Positions 19,329 to 27,635 of a DNA stretch of 64,000 bases are shown here, one piece after another; position 1 is the first letter of the stretch, and each line of letters starts with the position of its first letter. A program made the position numbers and the translations under genes. Source of the DNA: an uncultured Prevotellaceae bacterium (GTDB lineage: Bacteria > Bacteroidota > Bacteroidia > Bacteroidales > Bacteroidaceae); contig CAMVOK010000003.1 in assembly GCA_947169115.1 (NCBI GenBank), forward strand, positions 91,688-155,687. The letters run 5' to 3'. A model generated the notes under the pieces. The model made no database searches, was not told the DNA's origin, and worked only from the letters and a program-made list of their open reading frames with translations.

Positions 19329-20084
19329 TTAGCTTAGAAGCTGCGTCAGGAAAATGTCGGCGAAGAGAATCAGCATACTGCTGCTGACGACGGCGTTGGT
19401 AGAAGCCTTGCCCACGTCGAACGAGCCTCCGGTGACGTTGTAGCCGTAGTAGGACGAGACCGAGGCGATGATGAAGGCAAAGGCCACACTCTTGATGATA
19501 GACATCCACACGAACCAAGGCACAAAGGAGTGCAGAAGTCCGACGGTCAGATCGTCGGGTGTGATGATGCCAGCGTAGGCCGTGGCGTAGGCTCCGAGGA
19601 AACCGGAGACGATGCTGAAGATGACGAGGAACGGAATCATCGTCATCAGTCCCAACACCTTGGGCAGGATGAGGAACGAGGCAGAGTTGACACCCATGAT
19701 TTCCAAGGCATCGATTTGTTGTGTGACGCGCATGGTGCCAATCTCGGAAGCGATGTTCGAACCCACCTTACCGGCCAGAATCAGACACATGATACTGCTC
19801 GAAAACTCCAGCACCATGATTTCACGCGTCGTGTATCCTGTTGTGAAGTTCGGCATCCACGGACTCTGGATGTTTAGCTTAATCTGGATGCAGATGACCG
19901 CTCCGATGAAGAAGCTAATCAGCAAGACAATGCCGATGGAATCTACTCCCAGTTGGGACATTTCCTTCACATACTGTTTCATGAACATTCGCATACGTTC
20001 GGGAACGGAGAATGTCCGACCCATAAGGTCGAGGTATTTGCCAAAAGCGGCAATGAACTTGAGGATGTATTTTATTGCAAACAT
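19329..20084 (-). CDS. mlaE: Mla-type ABC transporter permease MlaE
   Basis: MlaE is the inner-membrane permease of the phospholipid transporter. The 251-residue protein contains five or six hydrophobic segments and the family blocks SIGIVLLISFFIGAVICIQ and LAGKVGSNIASEIGTMRVTQQIDALEIMGVNS, the latter being the MlaE signature (IGTMRVTEQIDALE). It is first in the mlaE-mlaF operon. A TATATTTG box on the minus strand (20130-20137) lies 46 bases upstream of its ATG. Confidence 0.94.
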   Translation of the reverse strand: MFAIKYILKFIAAFGKYLDLMGRTFSVPERMRMFMKQYVKEMSQLGVDSIGIVLLISFFIGAVICIQIKLNIQSPWMPNFTTGYTTREIMVLEFSSSIMCLILAGKVGSNIASEIGTMRVTQQIDALEIMGVNSASFLILPKVLGLMTMIPFLVIFSIVSGFLGAYATAYAGIITPDDLTVGLLHSFVPWFVWMSIIKSVAFAFIIASVSSYYGYNVTGGSFDVGKASTNAVVSSSMLILFADIFLTQLLS

Positions 20085-20129
20085 TTGTTCAGGCTGTGCG
20101 TGTTTGTCGTATTCTTATATTTAATGCCA

Positions 20130-20189
20130 CAAATATACGAAAAAATCCCTAATCCCTAATTTCTAATCCCTAAATTTTTTGTATTTTTG
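20130..20189. promoter_or_regulatory. Divergent promoters of mlaE and lptB
   Basis: Minus-strand TATATTTG (20130-20137) serves mlaE, and plus-strand TATTTTTG (20182-20189) serves lptB. Between them lie four imperfect copies of the 7-mer CCCTAAT (about 20145-20175). The lptB box ends only 8 bases before the ATG. Confidence 0.6.
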
Positions 20190-20197
20190 CGGCCGTA

Positions 20198-21004
20198 ATG
20201 GAAGAAAAGAAAGAACAATTGACCCTGCGCAGCGAAGGGCTGGTGAAGGTGTATGGAAAGCGAACGGTGGTGAACAATGTTTCGTTCAGCGTGTCGCAAG
20301 GCGAAATCGTGGGACTTCTGGGACCCAACGGGGCTGGAAAGACAACTTCGTTCTACATGACTACTGGCTTGGTTATCCCCAACGAAGGACATATCTACCT
20401 TGACGGGAAGGAGATAACGAAACTTCCCGTTTATCAGCGTGCCCGTCTGGGCATAGGCTATCTGGCTCAGGAGGCTTCGGTGTTCCGAAAAATGTCGGTG
20501 GAGGACAACATCATGTCTGTTCTGGAGATGTCGCCAAAGCCAGCGGAATATGAGGGGACAATAGATGAGTACCGACGTTGGAAACTGGAGTCGCTGCTCG
20601 ACGAGTTCAACCTTCAGAAGATACGTCGCAATCTGGGCGACCAATGCTCGGGTGGCGAACGCCGCAGGACGGAGATTGCCCGCTGTCTGGCCATTAACCC
20701 CAAGTTCATCATGCTCGACGAACCCTTTGCCGGGGTCGATCCCATTGCCGTGGAGGACATTCAGTATATTGTATGGAAATTGCGTAAGAAGAACATTGGC
20801 GTGCTCATTACCGACCACAATGTGGAAGATACCCTTTGCATCACCAACCGTGCCTATATGTTGTTCGAGGGACAGATTCTTTTCCACGGCACACCCCAGG
20901 AACTGGCTGCAAACCCTGTTGTGCGAGCCAAGTACCTTACCAACAGTTTCGTGTTGCGTGACAAGGATTTTGAACAAATGGCTATAGAACGAGGTGAGCA
21001 GTAG
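20198..21004 (+). CDS. lptB: LPS export ABC transporter ATPase LptB
   Basis: LptB drives extraction of lipopolysaccharide from the inner membrane through LptFGC. The 268-residue protein has Walker A GPNGAGKT, the LptB-specific region YLAQEASVFRKMSVEDNI, signature SGGERRRTEIARCLA and Walker B FIMLDEPFAGVDPIAVEDIQ, all diagnostic of LptB. The ATG at 20198 begins MEEKKEQLTLRSEGLVKVYG. The promoter box ends 8 bases before it, so the message would be leaderless or nearly so unless a later start is used. Confidence 0.95.
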   Translation: MEEKKEQLTLRSEGLVKVYGKRTVVNNVSFSVSQGEIVGLLGPNGAGKTTSFYMTTGLVIPNEGHIYLDGKEITKLPVYQRARLGIGYLAQEASVFRKMSVEDNIMSVLEMSPKPAEYEGTIDEYRRWKLESLLDEFNLQKIRRNLGDQCSGGERRRTEIARCLAINPKFIMLDEPFAGVDPIAVEDIQYIVWKLRKKNIGVLITDHNVEDTLCITNRAYMLFEGQILFHGTPQELAANPVVRAKYLTNSFVLRDKDFEQMAIERGEQ

Positions 21005-21022
21005 GCGAAGATCTCAAAATCC

Positions 21023-22528
21023 TCACTTAATCACTTGTTTGCGGTTGCCTATGATGTACACTCCCTTGGGGAGAACAGGACGCTTTGAGGCAACAGCGAT
21101 GCGTCGTCCACTAAGGTCGAAGATAACATCGCTTCCAATCTTCGTTTTTCCGTTTTCAATGGGATTGATGTCATCGGCTGTGGGCTGTTGATAGACACGG
21201 ACGTAGTCGAAGCGAGTCTCATAGGTGTGCGATGTGTCGGCAGCTTTAGCCCATGAACCATCACCCACACTTTGGTTGAGGATGAGATAAAAGGGGTGGG
21301 TGAATGGCCACTGTCCTTGTTCTAAGATGTTTTCATTACTACTGCGCTCGTAGGTGCCGACAGCGGCTCCATCCACAGTGAAGACCAGATGCTCGTCTGT
21401 CCATTCCAGACCGTAAACATGCCATTGGTTGACGGTTACGTTCTTTGTGAATGAACTTTTTGGGTTCTCTTTGTTTCCAAGGTCATAGGTCCAATGCGAG
21501 TGTATCGTATGATAGGACTTGTTCTGTGCATCAATGGCCTCGAAGATATCAATCTCTCCAGCGTTTGGCCAGCTTTCGCATGGAGGCTGTGGCATCATCC
21601 ATGCTGCGGGGAAGTTACCAGCATATGATTCGGTACGTAGTCTCACCTCTACTTTTCCATAGGTAAACGAGAAATGGTTGCGGGTTTCTATTGCTCCTGT
21701 GAGCATCGGCACGTTGTCGGCATCCGTGTCGGTATTGGGTATGGCGCGACAGACCAAATGCCCGCCCTCTATGAATGCTACGTCTGGCGAATCACTTATC
21801 CATCTGTTCCATACGCTTCTTCTTCGTGTCGAAGCACTCCATTTCATCGCATCGGGAGCACTTCCATCGGGTTGGTCGAATTCATCGGCAAAAACGAGTT
21901 GGTATGCTCCTTCCACGGGGGCCTGAGTAACATGTAAAAGCACGTCGGCAATGGCTCCTCCATTATTGATGATGGAATTCTTCTCATCTATACGTCCGGC
22001 TGGGTCGCAGTTGTCCCAATCTACTTTCCAGCGCATCATATAGTAGCCTGGTTCTAGATCTTCGGGTATGGTGAATTGTGGTGGTTGCACCCCGGAAAGG
22101 TTCTCAAGTTGTTCACCAGCACTGTTGTAAAGACCACCCTCGAGAGTCATTCCTGCAAAGCTCATTAGTTCGTTGCCTTCCTCCAGCTCACCTTGTGCGC
22201 CGGGTTGCTGAACGTCGAAGCTACCGTTGCGGTTAAGGTCGATGTAAACATAACCTTGCATCCATGCCCCCGAGTATCCGAAAAACGGTGTAACGGTTTG
22301 TCCAGGTTGTACAACTAACTGCTGATTTGTCAGGTCGTGGTACATGAGCTGTGAATTGTTCACTTCCACGGTGTTTCCTCCCATAGTGAGCGATGTCAGC
22401 ATGCGGTCGGTGCGTGTCCGTGATGTATTGCGGTCAAAGTTTACGCTGTAACTTTCCGTGGTGGGGATGTCCTGTGCCGCTACAGTCATCGCTGTCATCA
22501 GCCAGCATGCAAGTGTTTTCAGTCTCAT
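21023..22528 (-). CDS. Secreted GH16 glycoside hydrolase with GEVED-like and T9SS-type domains
   Basis: GH16 enzymes are retaining endo-hydrolases of beta-glucans and galactans, often laminarinases. I start at ATG 22528, which gives a signal peptide MRLKTLACWLMTAMTVAAQ and 501 residues; an upstream in-frame ATG would add 22 residues ahead of it. Residues about 25-200 hold a GEVED-like part (GYVYIDLNRNGSFD). The GH16 domain runs from about 210 to 450 with the catalytic motif EIDIFE (nucleophile Glu325, acid/base Glu330). The end (DLSGRRIAVASKRPVLPKGVYIIG) looks like a type A T9SS sorting domain. A TACATTTG box on the minus strand (22554-22561) is its likely promoter. Confidence 0.93.
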   Translation of the reverse strand: MRLKTLACWLMTAMTVAAQDIPTTESYSVNFDRNTSRTRTDRMLTSLTMGGNTVEVNNSQLMYHDLTNQQLVVQPGQTVTPFFGYSGAWMQGYVYIDLNRNGSFDVQQPGAQGELEEGNELMSFAGMTLEGGLYNSAGEQLENLSGVQPPQFTIPEDLEPGYYMMRWKVDWDNCDPAGRIDEKNSIINNGGAIADVLLHVTQAPVEGAYQLVFADEFDQPDGSAPDAMKWSASTRRRSVWNRWISDSPDVAFIEGGHLVCRAIPNTDTDADNVPMLTGAIETRNHFSFTYGKVEVRLRTESYAGNFPAAWMMPQPPCESWPNAGEIDIFEAIDAQNKSYHTIHSHWTYDLGNKENPKSSFTKNVTVNQWHVYGLEWTDEHLVFTVDGAAVGTYERSSNENILEQGQWPFTHPFYLILNQSVGDGSWAKAADTSHTYETRFDYVRVYQQPTADDINPIENGKTKIGSDVIFDLSGRRIAVASKRPVLPKGVYIIGNRKQVIK

Positions 22529-22639
22529 GGTTATATAATGGTGATCTAATGTGCAAATGTAGTTATTTCGTGTTATATAGCCAAATAAAAACAAATAATT
22601 TTGCCCTTTTCATTGATTTAACCTTCGGTTTAAGGTACT

Positions 22640-22787
22640 TCCGCCCGGCGCTCGGCATCTTGGAGGGTGACGCGTTCTTTCCGTTGCTTCGCTTGATGAA
22701 AGCATCGCAAGCACTGAACGACGTAGCGAAAAGGAGCAAGAAAACTGCAAATAAATTTGCGTTTTCGCTTGCTTATTCGTACCTTTG
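22640..22787 (+). promoter_or_regulatory. Promoter region of tRNA-Leu
   Basis: The region ends in TTG (22757-22759) and TACCTTTG (22780-22787), a standard Bacteroidetes promoter 12 bases before the tRNA. Upstream lie GCTCGGCAT and inverted fragments (TTTAACC/GGTTTAA near 22620), weakly similar to the repeat elements at 12345 and 63890. No protein-coding gene is visible in the gap from 22529 to 22799. Confidence 0.65.
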
Positions 22788-22799
22788 CGGCGAAGATCT

Positions 22800-22881
22800 G
22801 CGCTTGTGGTGGAATTGGTAGACACGCCAGACTTAGGATCTGGTGCCTTCGGGCGTGTAAGTTCGAGTCTTATCAGGCGTA
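22800..22881 (+). tRNA. tRNA-Leu (anticodon TAG)
   Basis: The acceptor stem GCGCTTG pairs with CAGGCGT (two G-T pairs and the rest Watson-Crick or wobble). The D-arm reads GGAATTGGTAGAC. The anticodon stem CCAGA/TCTGG encloses the loop CTTAGGA with TAG at 22834-22836. A long variable arm TGCCTTCGGGCG is the class II mark of tRNA-Leu, and the T loop is TTCGAGT. The CCA end is not encoded. Codons read are CUN. Confidence 0.96.
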
Positions 22882-22887
22882 CAAATA

Positions 22888-22938
22888 AAAGGAGTAACTA
22901 ATTGAAGTGTATTTAGTTGCTCCTTTATTGTTTTATTT
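22888..22938 (+). terminator. Terminator of tRNA-Leu
   Basis: AAAGGAGTAACTAA pairs with TTAGTTGCTCCTTT (one wobble) around an 11-base loop and is followed by ATTGTTTTATTTTT. Confidence 0.85.
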
Positions 22939-22957
22939 TTGTCTGCATTTTGTCCGC

Positions 22958-23971
22958 TTACCCACCTTTTAATATTTTCCTTGCTTGCTCTATCAGCGTG
23001 TCTTCGCCCTTGTCGGCATCGGTCTTGGTGAGGGCACAGGGAATGTCTGGTGCGATGCCAAATTCAATGTGCTGCATGTCTTTATCCAAGGACGGACTGG
23101 CACTGAAGCGAACAGCCCATCCGTTAGGCAGTTCAGAACTAAAAGGCATACCAGCTCCTCCGCCCGACATGTCGCCGAGCGTGGTCACCTGGGGACACTC
23201 ACGTGCATTCCTAATAAACACATTACAAGCGGAATAGCATTCGCGATTCTGCAACACTACCACACGTTTCTGCCAACGCACACCTTTGGAGGGTTCAATG
23301 TATTCGGCTTTGGGGGCGGAAAAGTCATTATGGCCGCGCCCCGTCTTGTATTGGGTGTAGCCAACAAGGATGCGCTCGTTGGTTAGTCGCTGGCTGAGCA
23401 TCTCGGCGTAGGTGACTTGACCGCCGGTATTGCCGCGCATGTCGATGATGAGACCATTGCACGAGCGCAGGTAGTACATTACGTCGTCCAGGTTACCTTC
23501 GCCAACCCCATTCGAAAACGATTCGTAAACAAGGTAACCGATGTTGTCATCCAGAATCCTGTAGTTGATGCCTGCGGCAATCTTATAGTCGGTTCCTAAA
23601 TATTTGTCGCGCAATTCCTGAGTCCAGTTGCGTGGATAGTCTTCGTGCCAACTCCAGTATCGGCTCACGTCAGCACTTGTGTAAAGATTTACGTGACCGT
23701 CCCTCAACTCTGCCAGCATCTCCGTCAGCACTTCCTGTAACTGGGCATTGTTCATGTTGGGATTAATGCGCTGCTTATACTGTGTGTGTACCCGGTTCCA
23801 GTCGAGACCGATGGTTTGTGCCTTGTAGTCCAAGAAACAATAGTGCTCGTCAATAATCGACCACAATGCCTCGAAATTCCCCTCTGGAGTATTGTCAAAC
23901 GTATCTTCCCTGACACACGAGGCCCAAAGTGTGCAGATTAGCCAAAGGAAACAGAGTATTTGTCTTTTCAT
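22958..23971 (-). CDS. S41-family peptidase lipoprotein
   Basis: S41 (tail-specific, Ctp-like) proteases use a Ser-Lys dyad. The 337-residue protein has a lipoprotein signal, MKRQILCFLWLICTLWASC, then an N-terminal helical region (ALWSIIDEHYCFLDYK). The catalytic fold carries GNTGGQ, the motif of the oxyanion region, and the nucleophile segment RECYSACNVFI. The start overlaps the preceding DUF3316 gene by 4 bases (ATGA). No PDZ domain is obvious, as in many Bacteroidetes members. Substrate is unknown. Confidence 0.9.
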   Translation of the reverse strand: MKRQILCFLWLICTLWASCVREDTFDNTPEGNFEALWSIIDEHYCFLDYKAQTIGLDWNRVHTQYKQRINPNMNNAQLQEVLTEMLAELRDGHVNLYTSADVSRYWSWHEDYPRNWTQELRDKYLGTDYKIAAGINYRILDDNIGYLVYESFSNGVGEGNLDDVMYYLRSCNGLIIDMRGNTGGQVTYAEMLSQRLTNERILVGYTQYKTGRGHNDFSAPKAEYIEPSKGVRWQKRVVVLQNRECYSACNVFIRNARECPQVTTLGDMSGGGAGMPFSSELPNGWAVRFSASPSLDKDMQHIEFGIAPDIPCALTKTDADKGEDTLIEQARKILKGG

Positions 23972-24783
23972 CTTATGCGGAGGATTTCACGGGTGTAACC
24001 TATGACGAAGGAGCGTCCGTACTCATGTTGCTTGATTCCGTTTGTGTGGAGCTGGCGCAGGTCGCTGAGATAGCCGAGGGAGACGCGGGCGTGGCGTACG
24101 GGAATGTCAACGGTGAAGAGTTGGCGCAGGGAGAGGGCATTGCCCAGATGGGTACAACGGATGTTGTGGTCGTAGTTTCCACGGTCGAAGAGGTCGTAGT
24201 AACTTTGTCCGTACTGGGGCATAAAGGCAGCTCCCAACAGAGGAAGATGGGCTTGGTAGTGGAGGGCGATGGTATGCTTTTTTATCTTGAAGCAGTAATC
24301 GGCACGGACGAAAGCAGAGGTGGCGATGCTGGCATGCGCTTGAGCAGGGTTGTTGCCGTTCCTGTTATTGTACAGGATTCCCAGTGTTCCGCCAACCATG
24401 CCACCGGCGGTGAGATTGAGATTCTTCCATAGAATGTCCTTCCATTTTCGTCCCCAGCCAGCATCGTAGCGCACGCCCCCTCCTATGTCGTGGGCATTCT
24501 GTGCTGGACTGTCGGTGTAGGAGAACTCCCCTTGGAGCAGGGTTGTGAAGAGAATGTGCGGATTACGTTGCAGGGTACGGTGTGTCTCGCTGAGAATGGT
24601 CAGCTGTGGCCCCTTATATTCCAAGGGCGAGAGATAGGTGTCGAGGTGGTTCACCTTGCCAATGCCGAAAAGGGTTGTGTGAAGACTCTCCCTATCCCTC
24701 CCTTGTAGGGAGGGGACAGTTTCTTGTGCGAGCAGGGCTGGGGACGACAATGCAAATATAATTAATAGGTATATTCTCTTCAT
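23968..24783 (-). CDS. DUF3316-type outer-membrane barrel protein
   Basis: This 271-residue protein resembles the DUF3316 family of secreted Bacteroidales proteins, probably small outer-membrane barrels; its role is unknown. It has a signal peptide MKRIYLLIIFALSSPALLAQ. Alternating amphipathic strands follow (LTAGGMVGGTLGILYNNRNGN, ASIATSAFVRADYCFKIKK, HTIALHYQAHLPLLGAAFMPQYGQSYYDLF) and it ends in a strand with an aromatic cluster. I chose ATG 24783; an ATG two codons upstream and a TTG beyond it are also in frame. Residues just after the signal, VPSLQGRDRES, are encoded by a G-rich palindromic repeat at 24685-24716. Translationally coupled to the S41 gene. Confidence 0.78.
   Translation of the reverse strand: MKRIYLLIIFALSSPALLAQETVPSLQGRDRESLHTTLFGIGKVNHLDTYLSPLEYKGPQLTILSETHRTLQRNPHILFTTLLQGEFSYTDSPAQNAHDIGGGVRYDAGWGRKWKDILWKNLNLTAGGMVGGTLGILYNNRNGNNPAQAHASIATSAFVRADYCFKIKKHTIALHYQAHLPLLGAAFMPQYGQSYYDLFDRGNYDHNIRCTHLGNALSLRQLFTVDIPVRHARVSLGYLSDLRQLHTNGIKQHEYGRSFVIGYTREILRIR
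24685..24716 (-). repeat. G-rich palindromic element inside the DUF3316 coding region
   Basis: On the minus strand it reads TCCCCTCCCTACAAGGGAGG and continues GATAGGGAGAGTC. It adds residues VPSLQGRDRES in frame, just after the signal peptide. An inverted near-identical copy is at 24808-24841. Confidence 0.8.
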
Positions 24784-24807
24784 AATCATAATCGTCAAAA
24801 GTATCTG

Positions 24808-24841
24808 CTCCCTCCCTACAAGGGAGGGCAGGGGGAGAGTC
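24808..24841 (+). repeat. G-rich palindromic element between DUF3316 and topoisomerase IV genes
   Basis: CTCCCTCCCTACAAGGGAGG followed by GCAGGGGGAGAGTC, the inverted partner of 24685-24716. It lies immediately after the topoisomerase stop codon and could act as its terminator. Confidence 0.8.
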
Positions 24842-24847
24842 TTTTTT

Positions 24848-27541
24848 TTATTCGAATAGCCTCAGTTGCCCGTTCAGTTCGTCGGCCACTTCCTCCTGAC
24901 TCTGTTCATGCTCTGAGTACTCTGAGTTTTCGGAGTCTTCTGAATCATCGGCGATGTCGGAGGACATCTCCTCCCCCTCGGGGGAGGTGGGGAGAGGAGC
25001 CTCCTCTGGCCAGCGAGTGGGTTCCAACTCCTCAATTTTTGCCACGTTGCAGGTGGTGATGCGCTTACCCTTGGCCTTGAAACTCTTCACACCGATAAAG
25101 TCCTCGGCCTCGATGTCGAGCGGTTCGCGGAAATCGTCGTTTCCGCCCATCGTCACAAGCAGGTGAGGGTAGGGGGTATCGGTGAGGAGGATGAGCTGAC
25201 TTTCGGCATTCTCCCCCAAATAACTCTGGTGGCGTGCCGTAGCTTCGAGGGTGAAGCGTTTCATGTAGGCATATCCCTGTTGGTCAGCATCGAAGAGACA
25301 GGCCGTCCAAACCTTGTTGGGGTCGTACTTCTCGATTCGCAGAATGTCGTCCTCGTAGTGGTTATTCGGGTCGAAGTTCGTCACGTAGAACTCACCGTTC
25401 TTACGGATGACAAGTATTTGCTCGTCGCTGTTGAACTCACCCAGAAACTCACCCTGTCCGTCGTAGTTGAGGCGTTTTACGTCTGGATCGAACCACACCT
25501 TGCGACCGCCCAGCGTACTGCCACCGTGGCGCGAGAGTTTGATGCTGGCTACATCGAGTTTTGTCACCAGGTTGCCCATGCTCTGACGCCCCTTGATGGC
25601 GATTTCGGAGAAGTCCTTATCGAAGAATATGCGCTTCAGTTTCGGATTGGGTTTCAGAGTCACCTTCACCACCTCGGCCTCTCCGTTGGGATTCGGGGTG
25701 AAATAGACGACACGACTGCCAGGCTTACCTTGTGTGAGGTCATACTCGCGGTCGCGGGTCATGCTGGTGACGTTGAAACGCTTGATGTAGTAGGCTCCCG
25801 ACTTACCATCGCGGTAGATAACGTTATATACCGTGCGCGAATCGTTCTTCTTAAATACGGCCACATGGATGATTTCAGCCTTTCGCTTCTCGGCCTTGGA
25901 ACGTTCCGTCTCGCCTACGAAAAGTTTGTCGGCCATGCGCACCACCTTATAGGTGCCGTCGCGGTAGAAGAGAATCACGTCGTCGATGTCGGAACAGTTC
26001 TGTACGTATTCGTCCTTCTTCAGTCCCGTGCCGATGAAGCCCTCCTCGCGGTTGATGTAGAGCTTTTGATTGGCCTCCACCACCTTGGCGGCGGTGATGG
26101 TGTCAAAGTTCTTTATTTCGGTCAGGCGTGGATAATCCTTGCCATATTTTTCCTTGATGAAGCGGAACCAGTCGGCGGTGACCTCCACCATGTTGGCCAG
26201 TTCCTTGTCAATCTGGGCAATTTCATCCTTGATGCGGGCGATGTTCTCCTCAGCCTTGTCCTTGTTGAACTTCAGGATGCGAGCCATCTTTATCTCCATT
26301 AACCTCAGAATGTCATCCTTCGTCACCTCGCGAATCATCTTCGGGTACCAAGGAGTCAATCGCTCGTCAATCCACTCACAGGCTGTATCCATCGTCTTCG
26401 CGTTCTCGAACTGGCGGTCCTTGTAGATACGTTCCTCAATGAATATTTGTTCCAGTGTAGCGAAATGTAAGGCTTCCAATAGTTCACCCTTTCGGATGAG
26501 GCGTTCCTGTTTAAGCAGATTCAGCGTGTGGTCGGTGTTGCGCTTTAGCACGTCGCTGACAGTGAGGAAACAGGGTTTACGGTCGTCAATGACGCAACAG
26601 TTTGGCGAGATGCTGACTTCGCAGTCGGTACAGGCATACAGTGCATCGATGGTCTTGTCCGAGGATGCGCCAGGGGTGAGGTGGATGAGAATTTCCACCC
26701 CGGCGGCTGTTAGGTCTTCTACCTTGCGGACTTTTATCTTACCTTTCTCTGCTGCTTTCAGTATGGAGTCGATAAAGGGACTGGGCTTGCTGGCCGTTCC
26801 TGTAGTCTTTCCGAAGGGTATCTCCGTAATGGCCAGTGTCTTGTTGTCACGCTTCTCTATCTTGGCACGGACGCGTACGCTTCCACCGCGCTGCCCGTCG
26901 TTGTACTTCGACACGTCTATCGAGCCTCCTGTGGGGAAGTCGGGATAGAGATGGAACTCCTCGCCATGGAGGTAGCTGATGGCTGCATCGCAAATTTCGT
27001 TGAGGTTGTGCGGCAGTATCTTACAACTCAGTCCGACGGCAATACCCTCAGCACCCTGAGCCAACAGAAGGGGAAATTTGACGGGCAGGGTAATGGGCTC
27101 CTTGTTGCGTCCGTCGTATGATAGCTTCCACTCCGTTGTCTTTGGGTTGAACACCACGTCAAGGGCAAACTTCGACAGACGAGCCTCGATGTATCGACCT
27201 GCGGCTGCGTCGTCGCCCGTTAGGATATTACCCCAGTTGCCTTGGCAATCCACCAGCAACTCCTTCTGTCCCAATTGCACCAGCGCATCTTTGATACTCG
27301 CGTCGCCGTGGGGATGGAACTGCATGGTGTGACCAACGATGTTAGCCACCTTGTTGAAGCGTCCGTCATCCATGCGCTTCATGGAGTGCATGATGCGTCG
27401 CTGTACGGGTTTGAAACCGTCGGTGATGTGCGGTACGGCGCGTTCCAGGATTACATACGATGCGTAATCGAGGAACCAGTTTTGGTACATCTGGTTCAGG
27501 TGGTGGGTAATGCCCTCAATGGGCTTGACGTTGTCGGACAT
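24848..27541 (-). CDS. parC: DNA topoisomerase IV subunit A (ParC/GyrA family)
   Basis: The A subunit cuts and rejoins DNA to separate replicated chromosomes. The 897-residue protein contains the GyrA/ParC core: ERAVPHITDGFKPVQRRIMH, HPHGDASIKDALVQLGQ and the active tyrosine in AAAGRYIEARLS. A long coiled-coil follows (IARIKDEIAQIDKELANMVE), then a beta-pinwheel C-terminal domain. It lacks a clear gyrase GyrA-box and so fits the Bacteroidetes topo IV type. The last 40 residues are acidic (SSDIADDSEDSENSEYSEHE), and just before them PLPTSPEGEE is encoded by a G-rich palindrome (24968-24999). A TATATTTG box on the minus strand (27604-27611) is the likely promoter. Confidence 0.92.
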   Translation of the reverse strand: MSDNVKPIEGITHHLNQMYQNWFLDYASYVILERAVPHITDGFKPVQRRIMHSMKRMDDGRFNKVANIVGHTMQFHPHGDASIKDALVQLGQKELLVDCQGNWGNILTGDDAAAGRYIEARLSKFALDVVFNPKTTEWKLSYDGRNKEPITLPVKFPLLLAQGAEGIAVGLSCKILPHNLNEICDAAISYLHGEEFHLYPDFPTGGSIDVSKYNDGQRGGSVRVRAKIEKRDNKTLAITEIPFGKTTGTASKPSPFIDSILKAAEKGKIKVRKVEDLTAAGVEILIHLTPGASSDKTIDALYACTDCEVSISPNCCVIDDRKPCFLTVSDVLKRNTDHTLNLLKQERLIRKGELLEALHFATLEQIFIEERIYKDRQFENAKTMDTACEWIDERLTPWYPKMIREVTKDDILRLMEIKMARILKFNKDKAEENIARIKDEIAQIDKELANMVEVTADWFRFIKEKYGKDYPRLTEIKNFDTITAAKVVEANQKLYINREEGFIGTGLKKDEYVQNCSDIDDVILFYRDGTYKVVRMADKLFVGETERSKAEKRKAEIIHVAVFKKNDSRTVYNVIYRDGKSGAYYIKRFNVTSMTRDREYDLTQGKPGSRVVYFTPNPNGEAEVVKVTLKPNPKLKRIFFDKDFSEIAIKGRQSMGNLVTKLDVASIKLSRHGGSTLGGRKVWFDPDVKRLNYDGQGEFLGEFNSDEQILVIRKNGEFYVTNFDPNNHYEDDILRIEKYDPNKVWTACLFDADQQGYAYMKRFTLEATARHQSYLGENAESQLILLTDTPYPHLLVTMGGNDDFREPLDIEAEDFIGVKSFKAKGKRITTCNVAKIEELEPTRWPEEAPLPTSPEGEEMSSDIADDSEDSENSEYSEHEQSQEEVADELNGQLRLFE
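24968..24999 (-). repeat. G-rich palindromic element in the topoisomerase IV A tail
   Basis: CTCCTCCCCCTCGGGGGAGG then TGGGGAGAGGAG (plus strand). On the coding strand it gives the in-frame peptide PLPTSPEGEE at the border of the beta-pinwheel and the acidic tail. Confidence 0.75.
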
Positions 27542-27635
27542 TATTGCTATTTGCGATTTTACAATTTATGTATAACGATTGAGCTTTATGAAATAAAGTG
27601 CTACAAATATACGAAAAAAATCGGAAATTTTGATT

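Noticed and set aside
20156..20977. A 273-codon frame opposite lptB
   Set aside because: Full antisense overlap with a confidently identified gene.
22640..22799. A second tRNA or a riboswitch upstream of tRNA-Leu
   Set aside because: No cloverleaf or known aptamer pattern could be built; only a promoter and repeat fragments are visible.
25163..26302. A 379-codon frame on the plus strand
   Set aside because: Antisense to the topoisomerase IV A gene; composition is typical of an antisense shadow.
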